This document shows, one piece after another, positions 48,604 to 60,400 of a stretch of DNA of 64,000 bases. The first letter of the stretch is position 1; each line of letters opens with the position of its first letter. Source of the stretch: Manihot esculenta (Eukaryota > Streptophyta > Magnoliopsida > Malpighiales > Euphorbiaceae); assembly GCF_001659605.2 (NCBI RefSeq), contig NC_035178.2, positions 8,316,062 through 8,380,061 on the forward strand, read 5' to 3'. The translations under genes were made by a program, and so were the position numbers. The notes under the pieces are model-generated. The model was not told the DNA's origin, ran no database searches, and saw only the letters and a program-made list of their open reading frames with translations.

Positions 48604-49540
48604 TTGGAAAGCTCTTCATACATCTGTCTGGTTTTATTCCAATGTTTAGTTGGCTTATCTGAAGCAGCCTTTGATTGAATTGTAATAAAAGAAAATGTCT
48701 TGAATTCATATGCAACATGTTACAGTTCTTTCATAAATAAAAATGGTTTAGAAAAATGGTTGATGATGAAAGATTAACATTTAAACAATGTCCATATGAT
48801 TCTTTCCTTGTACAAACATAATGTTTTGTCATTGTGAAACTCAAAGCTGGATTTTAATATAGATACTTGCATTTGTTACTTTTAGTTTCCATTTTTAATA
48901 TTTACTTCTTAAAAAGCTTATACAAAACTCTAAATTAAGCAGCTCTAGGCTGTAAAATCAACTTTGAGTCATATAATTAATGTTTGTATAAATTGTTTTC
49001 TTTATTTGCATTCCACAATCTTGAATATCCAATAGTATGAGTTGATTTGGAGAGCCAAAAATGGAATTCACATGGATCTCTTGCTTAATTCAATAAAAAA
49101 ATTTCAATAATTTTAAATTTTGGATTACTGGATGCTAAATTAAAGAAATAAAAGCTTGAAATGAAAATGGTGGTAAGGGTATAGTTGGTACATAAAAGAA
49201 AAAAATACCTCTTTTTTTGTACTACTAATTATTCGGTTTCTTCCATAATTATTATTTTAAAATTATAAAAATATTTTAATAATTTCAAACATATTAACTA
49301 CTTTAATGGTTAACGATTTGAAAATATAAAATTATTAATGTATTTTTAAAAAATTAAAAAAATGTATATATACAGTTAATTTAAATAGAAAGACTACTGC
49401 TTTTGCAGCCATGTAAGACACTTTTATTGCAAGTGAGAAAAAAAAAAAAAAAAAGAATAAAAATTTCCCATATATCAATCGCAGATATCTTCAAGCTCTT
49501 TGCAGAGTACCCAGTTTATCCATGGACTTGGCAAAAAACC
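48604..49540. other. Intergenic region between QCR6 copy 1 and the trihelix gene
   Basis: It holds the 3' untranslated part of copy 1 and then AT-rich DNA with no gene. A GA-rich and A-rich stretch (about 49430-49460) precedes the presumed trihelix leader. Confidence 0.45.
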
Positions 49541-49559
49541 AAAAAGTTTATCCATGGAG

Positions 49560-50454
49560 CCCGTTTTAGCCCAAGAACAGAGAGGCCTAGCGAAGCCAAG
49601 CCCAGGCTGAGGTCGAACAGTCGAAGAATCATGTCTGCTTTGTCTAGCTGCGAGTTGGTAAGCTGCAAAATCTCAGTAGCAGCTGCATTGCATCATGGAA
49701 GGAGCCGCCCCATTTCTGTTTCTTTAAAGATGGTATTGTTTGTGCTCGGTTTTTCTTTCAGCTTTAATATTTCTATGCAATTATCATCCTCAATCATTTC
49801 GTTTTTTTTCCATAATTTATGGTCTGTTTCTTCTTCAGATTTACAATCAATTTCCAATAGTTAGGTTTCCTTGTTCATTTTCATTTCCTTTTGCAAAGAC
49901 GATCAAGCTCTGACTTTGTTATTGATGTGTTTCTTTTTCTTCTTCTTATTTTTTTTTTTCAAATGATGAAAACTGAAATTGTGTTTTAAAAACTGGAATT
50001 TCAATTTGTTATCCTTGAATTTAGACTATAGCTGTTTCTGAATATGAACAGCATTAGATTTGCAAAAGCCGTTTCTTATTTGTTACCATATTTTGGAAAC
50101 GCATGGTATTTTGTCGTTGAATTTCGGGGTTCACCCCCTATTTGTTGCTTTTTTTGCATTATAAAGGATCTAATTCAGAGTCTTGCTTAATGAACAGAGA
50201 GCAAAATGGTTCATTTGGTAATTGGTTACCTGATGAATAATGTTGTTCCTTGTGCAGGAGTAGGCTCTAGTTCATGATTGAATAACTCTAACAATTGGTT
50301 ACATCAGCGAAATTAACTGGGTATGCTTTATTCTGGCTTACTAGGGGCATAAACAATACATAATCAACTTCTAGAGAACGAAAAGTGTACACCATATAGG
50401 GTTTTAAGGGAATAGTTTCATGGGTATGATCTATTTTCTTTTTCAAAACAAGCA
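49560..50454 (+). promoter_or_regulatory. Leader and leader intron of the trihelix gene, with an upstream reading frame
   Basis: A GC-richer segment at about 49560-49735 looks like a first exon and contains ATG at 49631, which opens a frame beginning MSALSSCELVSCKISVAAAL. Two donors are possible, GTAAGC at 49658 and GTATTG at 49733. The likely acceptor is TTGTGCAG before 50258. Either join ends the frame at once with GAG TAG, giving a peptide of about 10 or 35 aa ahead of the main start at 50455. A second intron (donor GTATGC at 50321) is possible. I do not recognise the peptide; it could also be the first exon of another transcript. Confidence 0.4.
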
Positions 50455-51798
50455 ATGGAAGGGAATTTATCACAAGGAAGTATGATTCCTGGGGGAAATC
50501 CATTTGGAGGACTTGACTTGCAAGGATCCATAAGAGTTCATCAGCAAGCACAGCACCAGCATTCTGTACCCCATCAGCAGCATCCTCTTCATCGCCAGGG
50601 TTCTTCTGTACATCCTTCAATTCATGAGGGTTTTCCCCTTACAATGGGAACCATGCACAACTCTGATCAAATCATTTCCATGACTGATTACAGTAAGGGA
50701 GATAAGGGGAAAAATTCAGCAAGTGATGATGATGAGCCAAGCTATACTGAAGATGGTGCTGATGGTCACAATGATGCAAGTAGAGGGAGAAAGGGGTCAC
50801 CATGGCAGCGTGTTAAGTGGACTGATAAAATGGTGAGGCTTTTGATAACTGCTGTGTCTTACATAGGAGAGGATGCAACTTCAGATTGTGGAGGTGGAAT
50901 GAGAAGAAAATTTGCAGTTTTACAGAAAAAGGGCAAGTGGAAATCAATTTCAAAGGTCATGGCTGAAAGAGGTCACCTTGTTTCACCCCAGCAGTGTGAG
51001 GATAAATTCAATGACCTTAACAAAAGGTATAAAAAGCTAAACGACATGCTTGGGAGGGGCACTTCTTGCCAAGTTGTGGAGAATCCAGCACTGCTGGATG
51101 TTATAGATTATTTAACAGAAAAGGAGAAAGAGGATGTTAGGAAAATATTAAGCTCAAAGCACCTCTTCTACGAAGAAATGTGTTCATATCATAATGGAAA
51201 CAGATTGCATCTACCTCATGATCCAGCATTACAGCGATCCTTACAGTTGGCTCTTAGAAGTAAAGATGATCATGATAATGATGATGTGAGAAAGCACCAA
51301 CACGATGATATTGATGATGATGATGATCAAGAAGTTGAGATCGATGATCATGATGAACTAGAGGAGAATCAACCTGAACATGGAGATAGCAGGAGAATGC
51401 ATGGTGTCTTGGACCCATCTGTGAAAAGGTTTAGACAAGGCCAGTGCCTTGAAGATGCTTGTTTTGGGAATTCATCTCAGGATGGTAATAAAGGTTCTTA
51501 TTCTCATTTGCAGATTGCCCAAGTTGATATGAATCAAGTCTCATCAGAAAGTACAAGAGCAGCTTGGTTACAGAAGCAATGGATAGAATCTCGCATGGTT
51601 CAGCTAGAAGAGCAGAAGCTGCAAATTCAACAGGAAATGTTGGAGTTAGAAAAACAACGATTCAAATGGCAAAGGTTTTGCTGGAAAAGAGACCGTGAAC
51701 TAGAAAAGTTGAGAATGGAAAATGAGAGGATGAAGCTGGAGAACGAACGAATGGAATTGGAGTTGAAGCGAAAAGAAATGAGTATTGAATTTACTTAG
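50455..51798 (+). CDS. Trihelix (MYB/SANT-like) transcription factor
   Basis: One uninterrupted coding exon of 447 aa. Residues about 121-200 form the trihelix DNA-binding domain: KWTDKMVRLLITAVSYIGED, then RRKFAVLQKKGKWKSISKVM and QQCEDKFNDLNKRYKKLNDM, with the conserved aromatic/Trp positions (W122 and W162). A conserved block after it, VENPALLDVIDYLTEKEKED and FYEEMCSYHNGNRLHLPHDP, is typical of one plant trihelix clade (SH4-like, as I recall). Before the domain the chain is Gln/His-rich. Residues about 271-308 are very rich in Asp/His. The last 80 residues are a long coiled coil with repeating Glu-Leu-Arg/Lys (EKLRMENERMKLENERMELE). It is predicted to be nuclear. ATG 50455 is the first of the frame and is followed by EGNLSQG. 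It lies between two QCR6 copies, with no functional link apparent. Confidence 0.9.
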   Translation: MEGNLSQGSMIPGGNPFGGLDLQGSIRVHQQAQHQHSVPHQQHPLHRQGSSVHPSIHEGFPLTMGTMHNSDQIISMTDYSKGDKGKNSASDDDEPSYTEDGADGHNDASRGRKGSPWQRVKWTDKMVRLLITAVSYIGEDATSDCGGGMRRKFAVLQKKGKWKSISKVMAERGHLVSPQQCEDKFNDLNKRYKKLNDMLGRGTSCQVVENPALLDVIDYLTEKEKEDVRKILSSKHLFYEEMCSYHNGNRLHLPHDPALQRSLQLALRSKDDHDNDDVRKHQHDDIDDDDDQEVEIDDHDELEENQPEHGDSRRMHGVLDPSVKRFRQGQCLEDACFGNSSQDGNKGSYSHLQIAQVDMNQVSSESTRAAWLQKQWIESRMVQLEEQKLQIQQEMLELEKQRFKWQRFCWKRDRELEKLRMENERMKLENERMELELKRKEMSIEFT

Positions 51799-52960
51799 TT
51801 GTCTGGACCTGGTTCTGTTAAATTTTATTAATCACAACAGCTGGACTTGTGTGCAGCTCTACCCGGGTTCTGTTCTTGGTAAGCTGATATTAACCTATAA
51901 CTGCAGTTCACTTAGGATGGAGATTCTTGTTGGAAATGTTACTCTACCTGCATATATAATGTAGACTTGATATACCTTTAGCTGGTTACATTGCTGATGT
52001 TTGAAGATATTGTGGCCAGAATCTCTTTCATTTTATCATGTATTGGCTTCTCTTCCTTCTTTCTCTTATGTTCCTCCCTTTTTTTCTTCTCTATATCATG
52101 TAGTATTTGGATCTACGATTGAAGTTTGAATATCATCCCATTAAATATTGAATTGCTGTACTTTGGCTAACTGATTATGAATATAGTTCCTTGCTTATGA
52201 GGCAGCTTTTTTATGGATATTGTAATGGTAAAGTTCAGTTTGTTAGCTGAGGAAGGTCACAAGCTATGCAGCAATGGCTTCCTCAGCTGTTTGCACAGTT
52301 AACTTTATTTTTATTTCTCTAATTATGTTTTGTGGTCTAGTTGACACGTATTTTTTTTTTAACGTATTTCATCTTAAGTTTTTATTTTTATTTTTATAAA
52401 TAATCAATGAGCCGATTTTGTTGAACTCGTTAATGAATAACAAAATAAATTATTAACCATTAATATATTGTAAGTATCAATAAGCCAATTTGCACAACTC
52501 AATATTCATCGATCACTGATGAACTGAAAAATTGTCTGTTGATTAGAAAAATAAAATTTAAGGAGTCAGTAAGTCAGAATATAATATAAGGAATGCAATC
52601 TACATTTCTTTTTGTATTTTAATGGGAAAATTTCATGCATTCCAAATTTGTTGCATATAATCATTCATGGGTATTTAAAAAAAAAAAGAATATTGCTTGT
52701 AATTTTTTTTTAAAAAATAACATTTAGAATTTTGCAGTCTTTTTATTTTACCTTTATGGGAGAAAGATAATCATACTGGAGCCTGTTTTCATTTTATTTT
52801 AAATAACTCCATTAATAAATATAAAACAATTATTCCACCATGGTATCTAATCTAAGTTCTTCTACTTTACTTTTATTTATCTTTTCTCTTTTCTCTTTTT
52901 ATTTTTTTTATTCTCTTTAATCATTCTTTAAGTCCCATTTAAAATAAAATTCATTTCGAT
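51799..52960. other. Intergenic region between the trihelix gene and QCR6 copy 2
   Basis: It holds the 3' untranslated region of the trihelix gene (to roughly 52.2 kb), then A/T-rich DNA with CT-rich stretches near 52880. No gene is seen. Confidence 0.45.
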
Positions 52961-52961
52961 A

Positions 52962-53018
52962 TTGGGCCAAGCCCATCTATTCTCTCTGGCCCAAAAAGCT
53001 CAAGCCCATTTGAGCCCA
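52962..53018 (+). promoter_or_regulatory. Cluster of site II-like elements upstream of QCR6 copy 2
   Basis: Within 57 bp five TGGGC-type elements occur on either strand: TTGGGCC, AAGCCCA, TGGCCCA, AAGCCCA and GAGCCCA. They lie just upstream of the first noncoding exon (ending 53135). This is the arrangement expected of a plant nuclear gene for a respiratory-chain subunit. Copy 1 has only two, so expression levels may differ; that is inference. Confidence 0.6.
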
Positions 53019-53643
53019 GTCTGCAGTCTCTGCTCTCAGGTCGAAGTTTCTAGTCTAAACGTAAATAGCTGTGACAAGCAGCAGCTTCGCCGTCTTGCAT
53101 CTTTGTAGCCGCCGATTCCTCCTCCTACAAACAAGGTACCTTTTCCTCTCTTTGCTTACAACTTCTATGCTATTTTTCCTCCAAAGTCTTCGATCTTTCC
53201 TTTTTTCGCTTCATTTCTACTCAATTTGATCCCCAGATTTAGAAATCTTCGTCTCAGAACTTTAGGTGTTTCATTTTTTTTTTTGAACCTTTTTCAGTTT
53301 TTTCTTAATTTAATGGAAAGGGAAGCTTGGCCCAGAAGGTGCATTTTAAGTTATGATTGATGAAATTGATAATTTATTGTTGCATTCGAATATGAAATGA
53401 ACTAGATTTGCAATATATAATGGAATATATCTGTTTGCAATGACTTGTTGCTTTGATCTATTGATTTGTTACTTCTGGTGCAACATATGGGAACGAAAGT
53501 AATGATTTATAAGCATATAGTGCAATATTTTTTACTTTTATTAGGGAGTTTCATAGCATGTGTGCTTGAAATGATGTTTTCAATGTGCAGGAAAGGCTCC
53601 TTTGGCATTCAGAGTATTGTAGTGTCTTTCTTTTTGGTTCTCA

Positions 53644-56610
53644 ATGTGAGTATCCATATCTATGAGATGGGAATGTTTCCAGTTTTTGGGCTTCTAATTG
53701 GAATTGCTGAATTTTATGTAAAATATTTTTAATTGTCAAGGCTATTGATGTTTTATGCCTATCTTCCCCCCCCCCCCCCTCCCCCACATGCAGTTGTAGG
53801 GGATCATTTAGTAATGTTTCTAGTTGCACAGATACCTGAACATGGTGGTTCAGACTATGAACAACCAAATGTGTGTGCATTAACTTGCTTATGTTCAGTT
53901 GGAGTTCGACATTGATGTAACTAAATGTTTACATAGAGTTTTGAGGCTGTTTACATGAACGAGGTGGGTGAAAAGAACAGCAGAACTCCTATGCAATTGC
54001 GCTTAATGGGATTTACCTATATGTGCATAAAGCTTGAATAACATTTACATCTAAACACGTACCTAAACTGAATGGATAATGAAAACCAGATAAATTTGCA
54101 CCTCCTTCTATTCCATATTTTTTTGGTGTTGGGACTTGGGAGTGCATGAATGATCAAATCAAATTGTCCTTGTATGGATTCTCTTTCAGTGTAGGTAAAA
54201 ATTGAATTTCCTGCATTGCCATCTTGAAGTATCAGAACATGCTATAAAAAGAAAATGCCTATGTGTTTGCATGTTTTCATTTGTTCTCTGTTTTGTAGTT
54301 ATGCTGTCTTAGAAATATTGAGTAGCACTGAGGTTGCCACTAGAAGCTTTTGTTTATGATTGCAGCCTCTAGTCTTATGTTCAGGAACTTCTTTTGTTGT
54401 TCTGTTGTAGTTCTTAGTTGAGCACAACTATGAAATGATGTTCAATAGTTCTCCATGTAAGTTCTCATATTTGCTCACTCACACCACAAATGTGTGCTCA
54501 TGCAAAATATCACTGATGAGCTTTGTTTGTATCTCAAACTGGTTACTGTTCTGTTTCTCATCTGTGGATGCACCTTTTCTCTTTTAATTAAATTTAGGGC
54601 GGACGAGGAACCCGTTGATCAAAAGAAGTATCTTGAAGAATCTTGCAAGCCTAAATGTGTGAAGCCCCTACTTGAATATGAGGTGAAGTTTTCTTCTTCT
54701 TCTTCTTTTTTGAAATATGTTTCCATGGTCCTATTTGCTTTTTGTCTCCTCATATAATGATATAGTGGTATGATGCTTGGATCAGTGCCTTCTTGCCAAT
54801 GAAATGATAACTAACTGCTGCCGAACTATTGATATTATGCTTCTTCTGTGCTACCTTAATGCTACTGTTATACATCTACATTATGCGACAATTAATAGCA
54901 GTTAATCTGCTTGCTTTTATGTGGTGTTCATGAACTCTCGGTCATGAAAATACTGACTTAAATTGTTATGTTTCATCGGAAGTTTATGAATTGAAAAAGC
55001 GGGAATCAAACCTCAGTAAACTGATAGATTTGGATATATAAATTAATGGATTATATATTGTAAATTTCAATGCCAGATCCTGAAATTGCTGAGTCTTGAG
55101 AGCAGTGAGTTCTTTAGAATTTGTCAAGATGGTAAAAGCTCTATTTCTTTATCTCAAGATTCAGTGTTGGTGAGATCATGCTCGAGTTTTATCATTTAAG
55201 GGCTATTGCTTGTTCCAATGGCAAGGCACAAGGGGGTTGTTTGTTTCAGTCTTGAGATTTTCGCCTAATGCTAAAATGCTGGGCGGTAGGACTATCTTGG
55301 GAATTTACCAAGACTAGAAGGTGGGCTTTCTAAAAATGTACAGTGTGTGCAGAGTGCACGCATATAACTAAACAAATTTAGTAAGATTGATGAGGATCCA
55401 TATCCTTTTGATAGTCTTATGATTGTTATTATGATTGTTACTTCAAAATTTTCCATTGTTGATTAGCATGTGCCATTTCACTTTGAAACTAATTTCAGAA
55501 TACAGGAGAAATGGCATAAGCATCTAGAGCTGATTCATTTTGTTGTTGGAAATGAATCATAACTCTGAAAATGTAGGTTTGCTGATAAAAAATTAAAAAA
55601 AAAAGGAAACTTAGTACTTACTCCCTATGGTACGAGAAAATTTACTAGTTGGTCCCTTGGTTATAAAAAATGCATTAAAATATTTCTGATATTTTTAAAA
55701 GTCTATTAATTAGTCCCTCCGGTAATTTTAACCGTTAAATATTTTGCTATTTAGTCCCTATAATTTTGAAAAACTCATTAGTTGATTTTTCAGATTTCTA
55801 AAAGTCTATTAATTAGTTACTCTGTATTAGTTATTTTAAATTTTTTTACAATATTTAATTGTTAAAATTAACAGAGAGACTAATTAGTAGACTTTTTAAA
55901 ATGTCAAGGATGTTTTAATGTATTTTCTAGAACAAAGAAACCAACTAATGAGTTTTTCTGTAACATAAGAACTAAATAGTAAGTTTTTCAGAAAAGAAAA
56001 AAAGAAAAATCTGAGAGCTGGTTCATTTTCTCTGAAAATGTTAGGTTGAAAAATAGTGGAAGTTATTGGTTACCAATTAAGGATTCAATTTTGCTTGCTT
56101 TTTGACATCACACTCGGAGTGAATGACGGAGTAACTATGAAGTCAATGCCTTAAAATATAATTGTTATGTAATCCAGTGATTATGAAGCTTATGGTTCAA
56201 ACCCTTCTCTTTTTTTTTTTTTTTTTTTCTCAAAAAACCCTTTTCATTGAGCTACCTGTGCACATGGCCAATCTCTTGCTGCTAAATTAAAAGATGGCAT
56301 TTGTAGTTTTGATTCATTAGAGTTTAGATGTGCTGGATATTCATCCCTTGTGCTTAAGGGTAAAATCGAGTCGCTGAATGTGCAGTTGAATTCCATTTAT
56401 TACAGGCATGTGTTAAGAGGATTAAAGATGACGATTCTGGGCACAAGCACTGCACAGGACAGTACTTTGACTATTGGTCTTGTATTGATAAATGTGTAAG
56501 TGTTCATTCTTGGTTGGAAAATATTTCTACAATTTGAGCATTTTCTATCAACTTAATTTGGCATTTCTGAATGTCAGGTGGCACCAAAACTATTCTCAAA
56601 ACTGAAGTAA
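53644..56610 (+). CDS. QCR6: Cytochrome bc1 complex subunit 6 (QCR6, hinge protein), copy 2
   Basis: Exons are 53644-53645 (AT), 54598-54682, 56406-56495 and 56578-56610: 69 aa. Exon lengths and phases are the same as in copy 1 (2+85+90+33). The protein reads MADEEPVDQKKYLEESCKPK, KCVKPLLEYEACVKRIKDDD, SGHKHCTGQYFDYWSCIDKC and VAPKLFSKLK, the canonical plant form with six Cys. It works in mitochondrial complex III at the cytochrome c1 docking side. Leader exons end at 53135 and span 53591-53645. The start codon is split by a 952-bp intron with donor GTGAGT. Introns are longer than in copy 1 and contain a C14 tract and a MITE-like insertion. This copy has the stronger site II cluster and is probably the main functional one. 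Confidence 0.92.
53766..53785 (+). repeat. Poly(C) tract in the first coding intron of QCR6 copy 2
   Basis: A run of 14 C, one T and five more C. Long C or G homopolymers are rare in AT-rich plant DNA. It lies 120 bp inside the intron that splits the start codon. Confidence 0.85.
55613..55992. mobile_element. MITE-like inverted-repeat element in a QCR6 copy 2 intron
   Basis: The left arm CTTACTCCCTATGGTACGAG...TTACTAGTTGGTCCCTTGG is roughly mirrored by the right arm, which in reverse complement reads CTTACTATTTAGTTCTTATG...CTCATTAGTTGGTTTCTTTG. Internal motifs TTAATTAGTCCCTCCGG and AACCGTTAAATATT are typical of a dispersed plant MITE; related sequence is seen in the SDC intron near 16.2-16.6 kb and at 21.3-21.6 kb. 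The ends are only approximate. Confidence 0.5.
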
Positions 56611-57438
56611 CTGGGAGAGGGTTGGAGCAGCTCTTTCATTATATGTTTGTACTCTTTGCAACATCATCTGAATTTTGTCAGAAGTTTACTTGGGTCGCTT
56701 GAAGCAGCCCTTATTGATTGTGAAGCCTTTTCAACTTTGGAATAAAGGAAGATATATTGAATTGCTGCACATTTTATGCTGTTGGAGTTTATGATGAAAA
56801 ATAGACACCAGAGAAAAGAATGATGTGATTGTGTTAGACGTTCTTTATTTTGGTGAATTGATAGTTTATCCTTGAGAAAATTAATTAATAGGCTTTTATT
56901 GTTTTAAAATGAAGCCAAAACTAAAACATCCTTGTATTTTCTCCTCTGCTAACTAAAACTTTGTTGTTTAATTGTGGTTCATTTTGATGTTGGTCATTTT
57001 ATTAGCACATTCCAAAATAATGCTAGACAACACAGCCATAAACAGAAATATATCATTTAGGTTATCCATTTGCTTCGCTAGCATGAGGAATTTTAATCGC
57101 TATAGCATATTCAACACTAAGAACCTATATAAGTTATTAACATTTCCTTGATGAAAACTTCCCTAATCAACTGAGGTGAATATGAATGGATTTTACATAT
57201 TAATTCAGAAAAATATCCCCCTCTCTCTCCAGTATCTGACATCAAAATCGAACTAGAATAAGAAAGCTACAACAATACACGGTAGACAATGGGGTTGCAC
57301 GAACTCAAAAAGAAAGATGAACCACGAAAACCTAACACTCTCATGCCTCGAATGAGCAACGACTGCATTTCTCCTGCTTTGATTTCTCTCCGGCCGACAA
57401 CATCAAAGGATCCCAATTCTCAAATAGGACGCAAGCAT
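56611..57438. other. Intergenic region between convergent QCR6 copy 2 and the MINDY-like gene
   Basis: It holds the 3' ends of both genes. No other feature is seen. Confidence 0.45.
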
Positions 57439-60400
57439 TCAAACAATGCTAGGAGGATCCCCCACCCAACTGCAAACCGCACGTGCCCAGCGCGTTCTTA
57501 TGCAGTCTACCAAAGGTGCATGTTGAGAAGGCTCAGGTTTCGACACTTCAGCATCTTTGCTGCTTGATTCATTCCCCCCAGAAACGGAGGGCCCCGCCAC
57601 ATCTGCCATGAATTCCTCCGGTGTCCACCTTGGTGGAACTGAAACCCTCAGTTTTGTTAGCCTAGGTCTCTGGACTGGTGTGTCGCCTCCTATGGCCATG
57701 TGACTGCCATTTAAATCAGATTTTGCAATGCCATTAAAATGGTAAAGATCAAACACCTTTTTACCCATTAATCCACTTGAATCCTTTAGGCCTCCCAAAC
57801 TCCTGTCCAAATCTAAAATGACCTGCCAGAACTCGCTCCATACAATAAAGCCTGTACTGCAAAGGTGATCAAGTTTCTCAGGAGGGAGTCTGATACCAGT
57901 TTCCCTGAGGACCTGATGGAAGCCTTCCACACTGATAAAGCCTCCACCACCACTCTGGTCTTGTGCATCAAAAGCTTTCCGAATCTGTGACTCCCTTTCT
58001 TCCAGCTCATTCTCATCTTGAACAGTGGTGTCGAGAGCAAATAGAACAGTATAGTGGGAATCACTTCCAACAACCCATATAGGCCATTTAGGGCATTTTA
58101 GGTGTTGGCCAACCTTACAGAAATTCAGGGATTCCAAGAGAGTAAGAAATCCAACTTCCACACTAGTGGATATGCCCTTCAGACAAATCCCACCACCTAA
58201 ATCCATTCTACCATCAAACACATTAGGGACGGCCTGCCCACACAGCAGTAGATTCACAATTTCCTGTTTCATGACATTAAAAAGAAAAGACACTATTTAA
58301 GGAAAATGCTATTTTTATACAAGGATTCACCAGGGAGAACTACTAATTACCAATTGAAGCATCAAAGAAGAGAAGGGAGGAAGAATACAAACGCTTATGA
58401 TATATGGATACCTGAGAAGCATGCCCAAAAGGTGCAGTAACCAGGGGAAGGCTTGGATCATCCCTGTCAGCTTGAACTGTATCCTGAAAAAAGATGCATT
58501 TTTACATGCACAAGTAACATGAACATCTCATGCAGACAAGTCAAGCTAACGCTGTTAATAAAATATAAATGAAATTCATAGAAATTTTTCTGGAGCTTCT
58601 GAATGGAATGCACAGACTAATAGTAGGTAATCATTATAATGAAACAGTAGCATCACAAGTAAATATCCATCCAGTGTCCACTGCTATTGAAAATACACAT
58701 CAATCTTCCATTCGTATATGCACAAGAAACATCATGCCCAACATCTGCCAGTGATCTGGTGTTCAAGACCAAATTAACACATTAGACAGTAGAGGATATG
58801 CATTATGAATAGCCAAACCAAACTGATAAAATTTGGTAATTTTGGTGCATATATTTGGTTCATTCAGTTTTCGGCTAATAAATTAAAAAAGAAAAAGTCT
58901 TGTTTTCCGCTGGCTAACCTCTGAATTTGGTAACCAAAATAACTGAATTTCTATTAATTAATATATTATTATAGTTTTAGCAGTAATGTACTATTGAAAA
59001 TTCTTTTACAATGTGATTAATAACAGTTAATTAGTTACTATTCATTTATTAATAATAAATCCTATTTATTTCATTTTATAAATAAAAATATTATAAATAT
59101 ATTTTTGTTAATGATTAATTAATTGATAATATAGAATATATATACTACGATCTTTTTCCAATTAATTCAGTTAGAACTAATAATCAACTGAATTTTTCAG
59201 CTTAGGATAGGTTTTTTTTTTTTTCCAATTTTTGTTCAATTTGGTAAAGATTCTAAAAATCGGTTAAAAAGTCGGTTCAGTTTACTGATTACTCCCCTAA
59301 ATGGTCAGGCTTCCATGAAATAAATGCAGTTAAATTATGAAGTGGGATCAGATTTAAAAAATCACACACACTGCCAATGTAGGACTTGTTCCCACAAGCC
59401 ATATTCCAACATATCTCAACTCATAGTCATGCATAGCCAGGTTCAGTTAGTTGATGAAAAGTATGCTCATCTCCAGCCTTGAAGCAATCACGTTTAGGTC
59501 ATGAATTGAAAAGGGAAAAGAAATTATAGAGACATAAAAGAAGAGAGAACTCTAAAACCAACTAGCATACCAATCCTCGAGATAGTAATGCAGAGATAAG
59601 GAATAGCAGTGCCCCCATGCGAGATTGGAAGACTGGAATCGTCACTTGGAGCCTCTGCATTGCACTTGCTTGTGACGTATATGTTTCAATTCTCAGAATT
59701 TTATGCAAATCAGATGCTGATTCAATTGAAAGACCCTCAAGGGCTTGTGCAATTCTCTACAAGATAAAACAAACAATGATAATCAAATAAGGGGTAAAAA
59801 CAGAATCACAACATTTCATTTCAACCAAATATGGAACTAGATGCTGAAGAATACTTTGACATCAGACCTAATCCAACTTACATCATCCTGTGCAGAGCCT
59901 TCGGCATCACAGCCAATAGCTGCCAAAGTAGCAATCACAGCCCTCTTATTACTTCCACACATAAACAATATCTCCCCCATACTTCTGACCAGGGCTCTAT
60001 AAATAGGCAAAAGAAAAATATATATACAAAAATAACCAAAATGAGTTAAAAGAATATGTGAGGCATTATAACAATAGTGATCATGAAACAAATAAAATCT
60101 TCTAACCAACCAACATTACTTTCCAAATTGCAACTGACACTCAGAATGCAATTAAGCATAATAGAATAATAGATACTAAGCCAATTCACAAAAACGACCA
60201 TGAAAGTTTACAATATTGTAGAGATTTCAAGCAGCCACATCTAAACCTTCCTCACCTAATTCAAATGAAAAATTAAGGGTATAAGTATTAAATTTCAATT
60301 TTATAGAAGTTGAGTTGCTCCTGAAACATGTAATGGAGGATCAAAAGTCCCTAATACTTTCCAACAAAGACCACATGTCAAAAAGAAATGGTTGAACACC

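Noticed and set aside
49403..49864. 153-aa plus-strand frame as a single coding exon
   Set aside because: It begins in an A-rich tract without ATG and runs through likely splice donors into intron-like T-rich sequence. Only the leader frame from 49631 is kept, as a possible uORF.
54494..54757. Unspliced 87-aa frame that includes the QCR6 exon
   Set aside because: Its upstream part is hydrophobic intron translation. The paralog and the conserved acceptor before G GCG GAC show that the protein starts at the split ATG.
57289..57567. 92-aa plus-strand frame
   Set aside because: It overlaps the last MINDY-like exon on the opposite strand and has no domain of its own.
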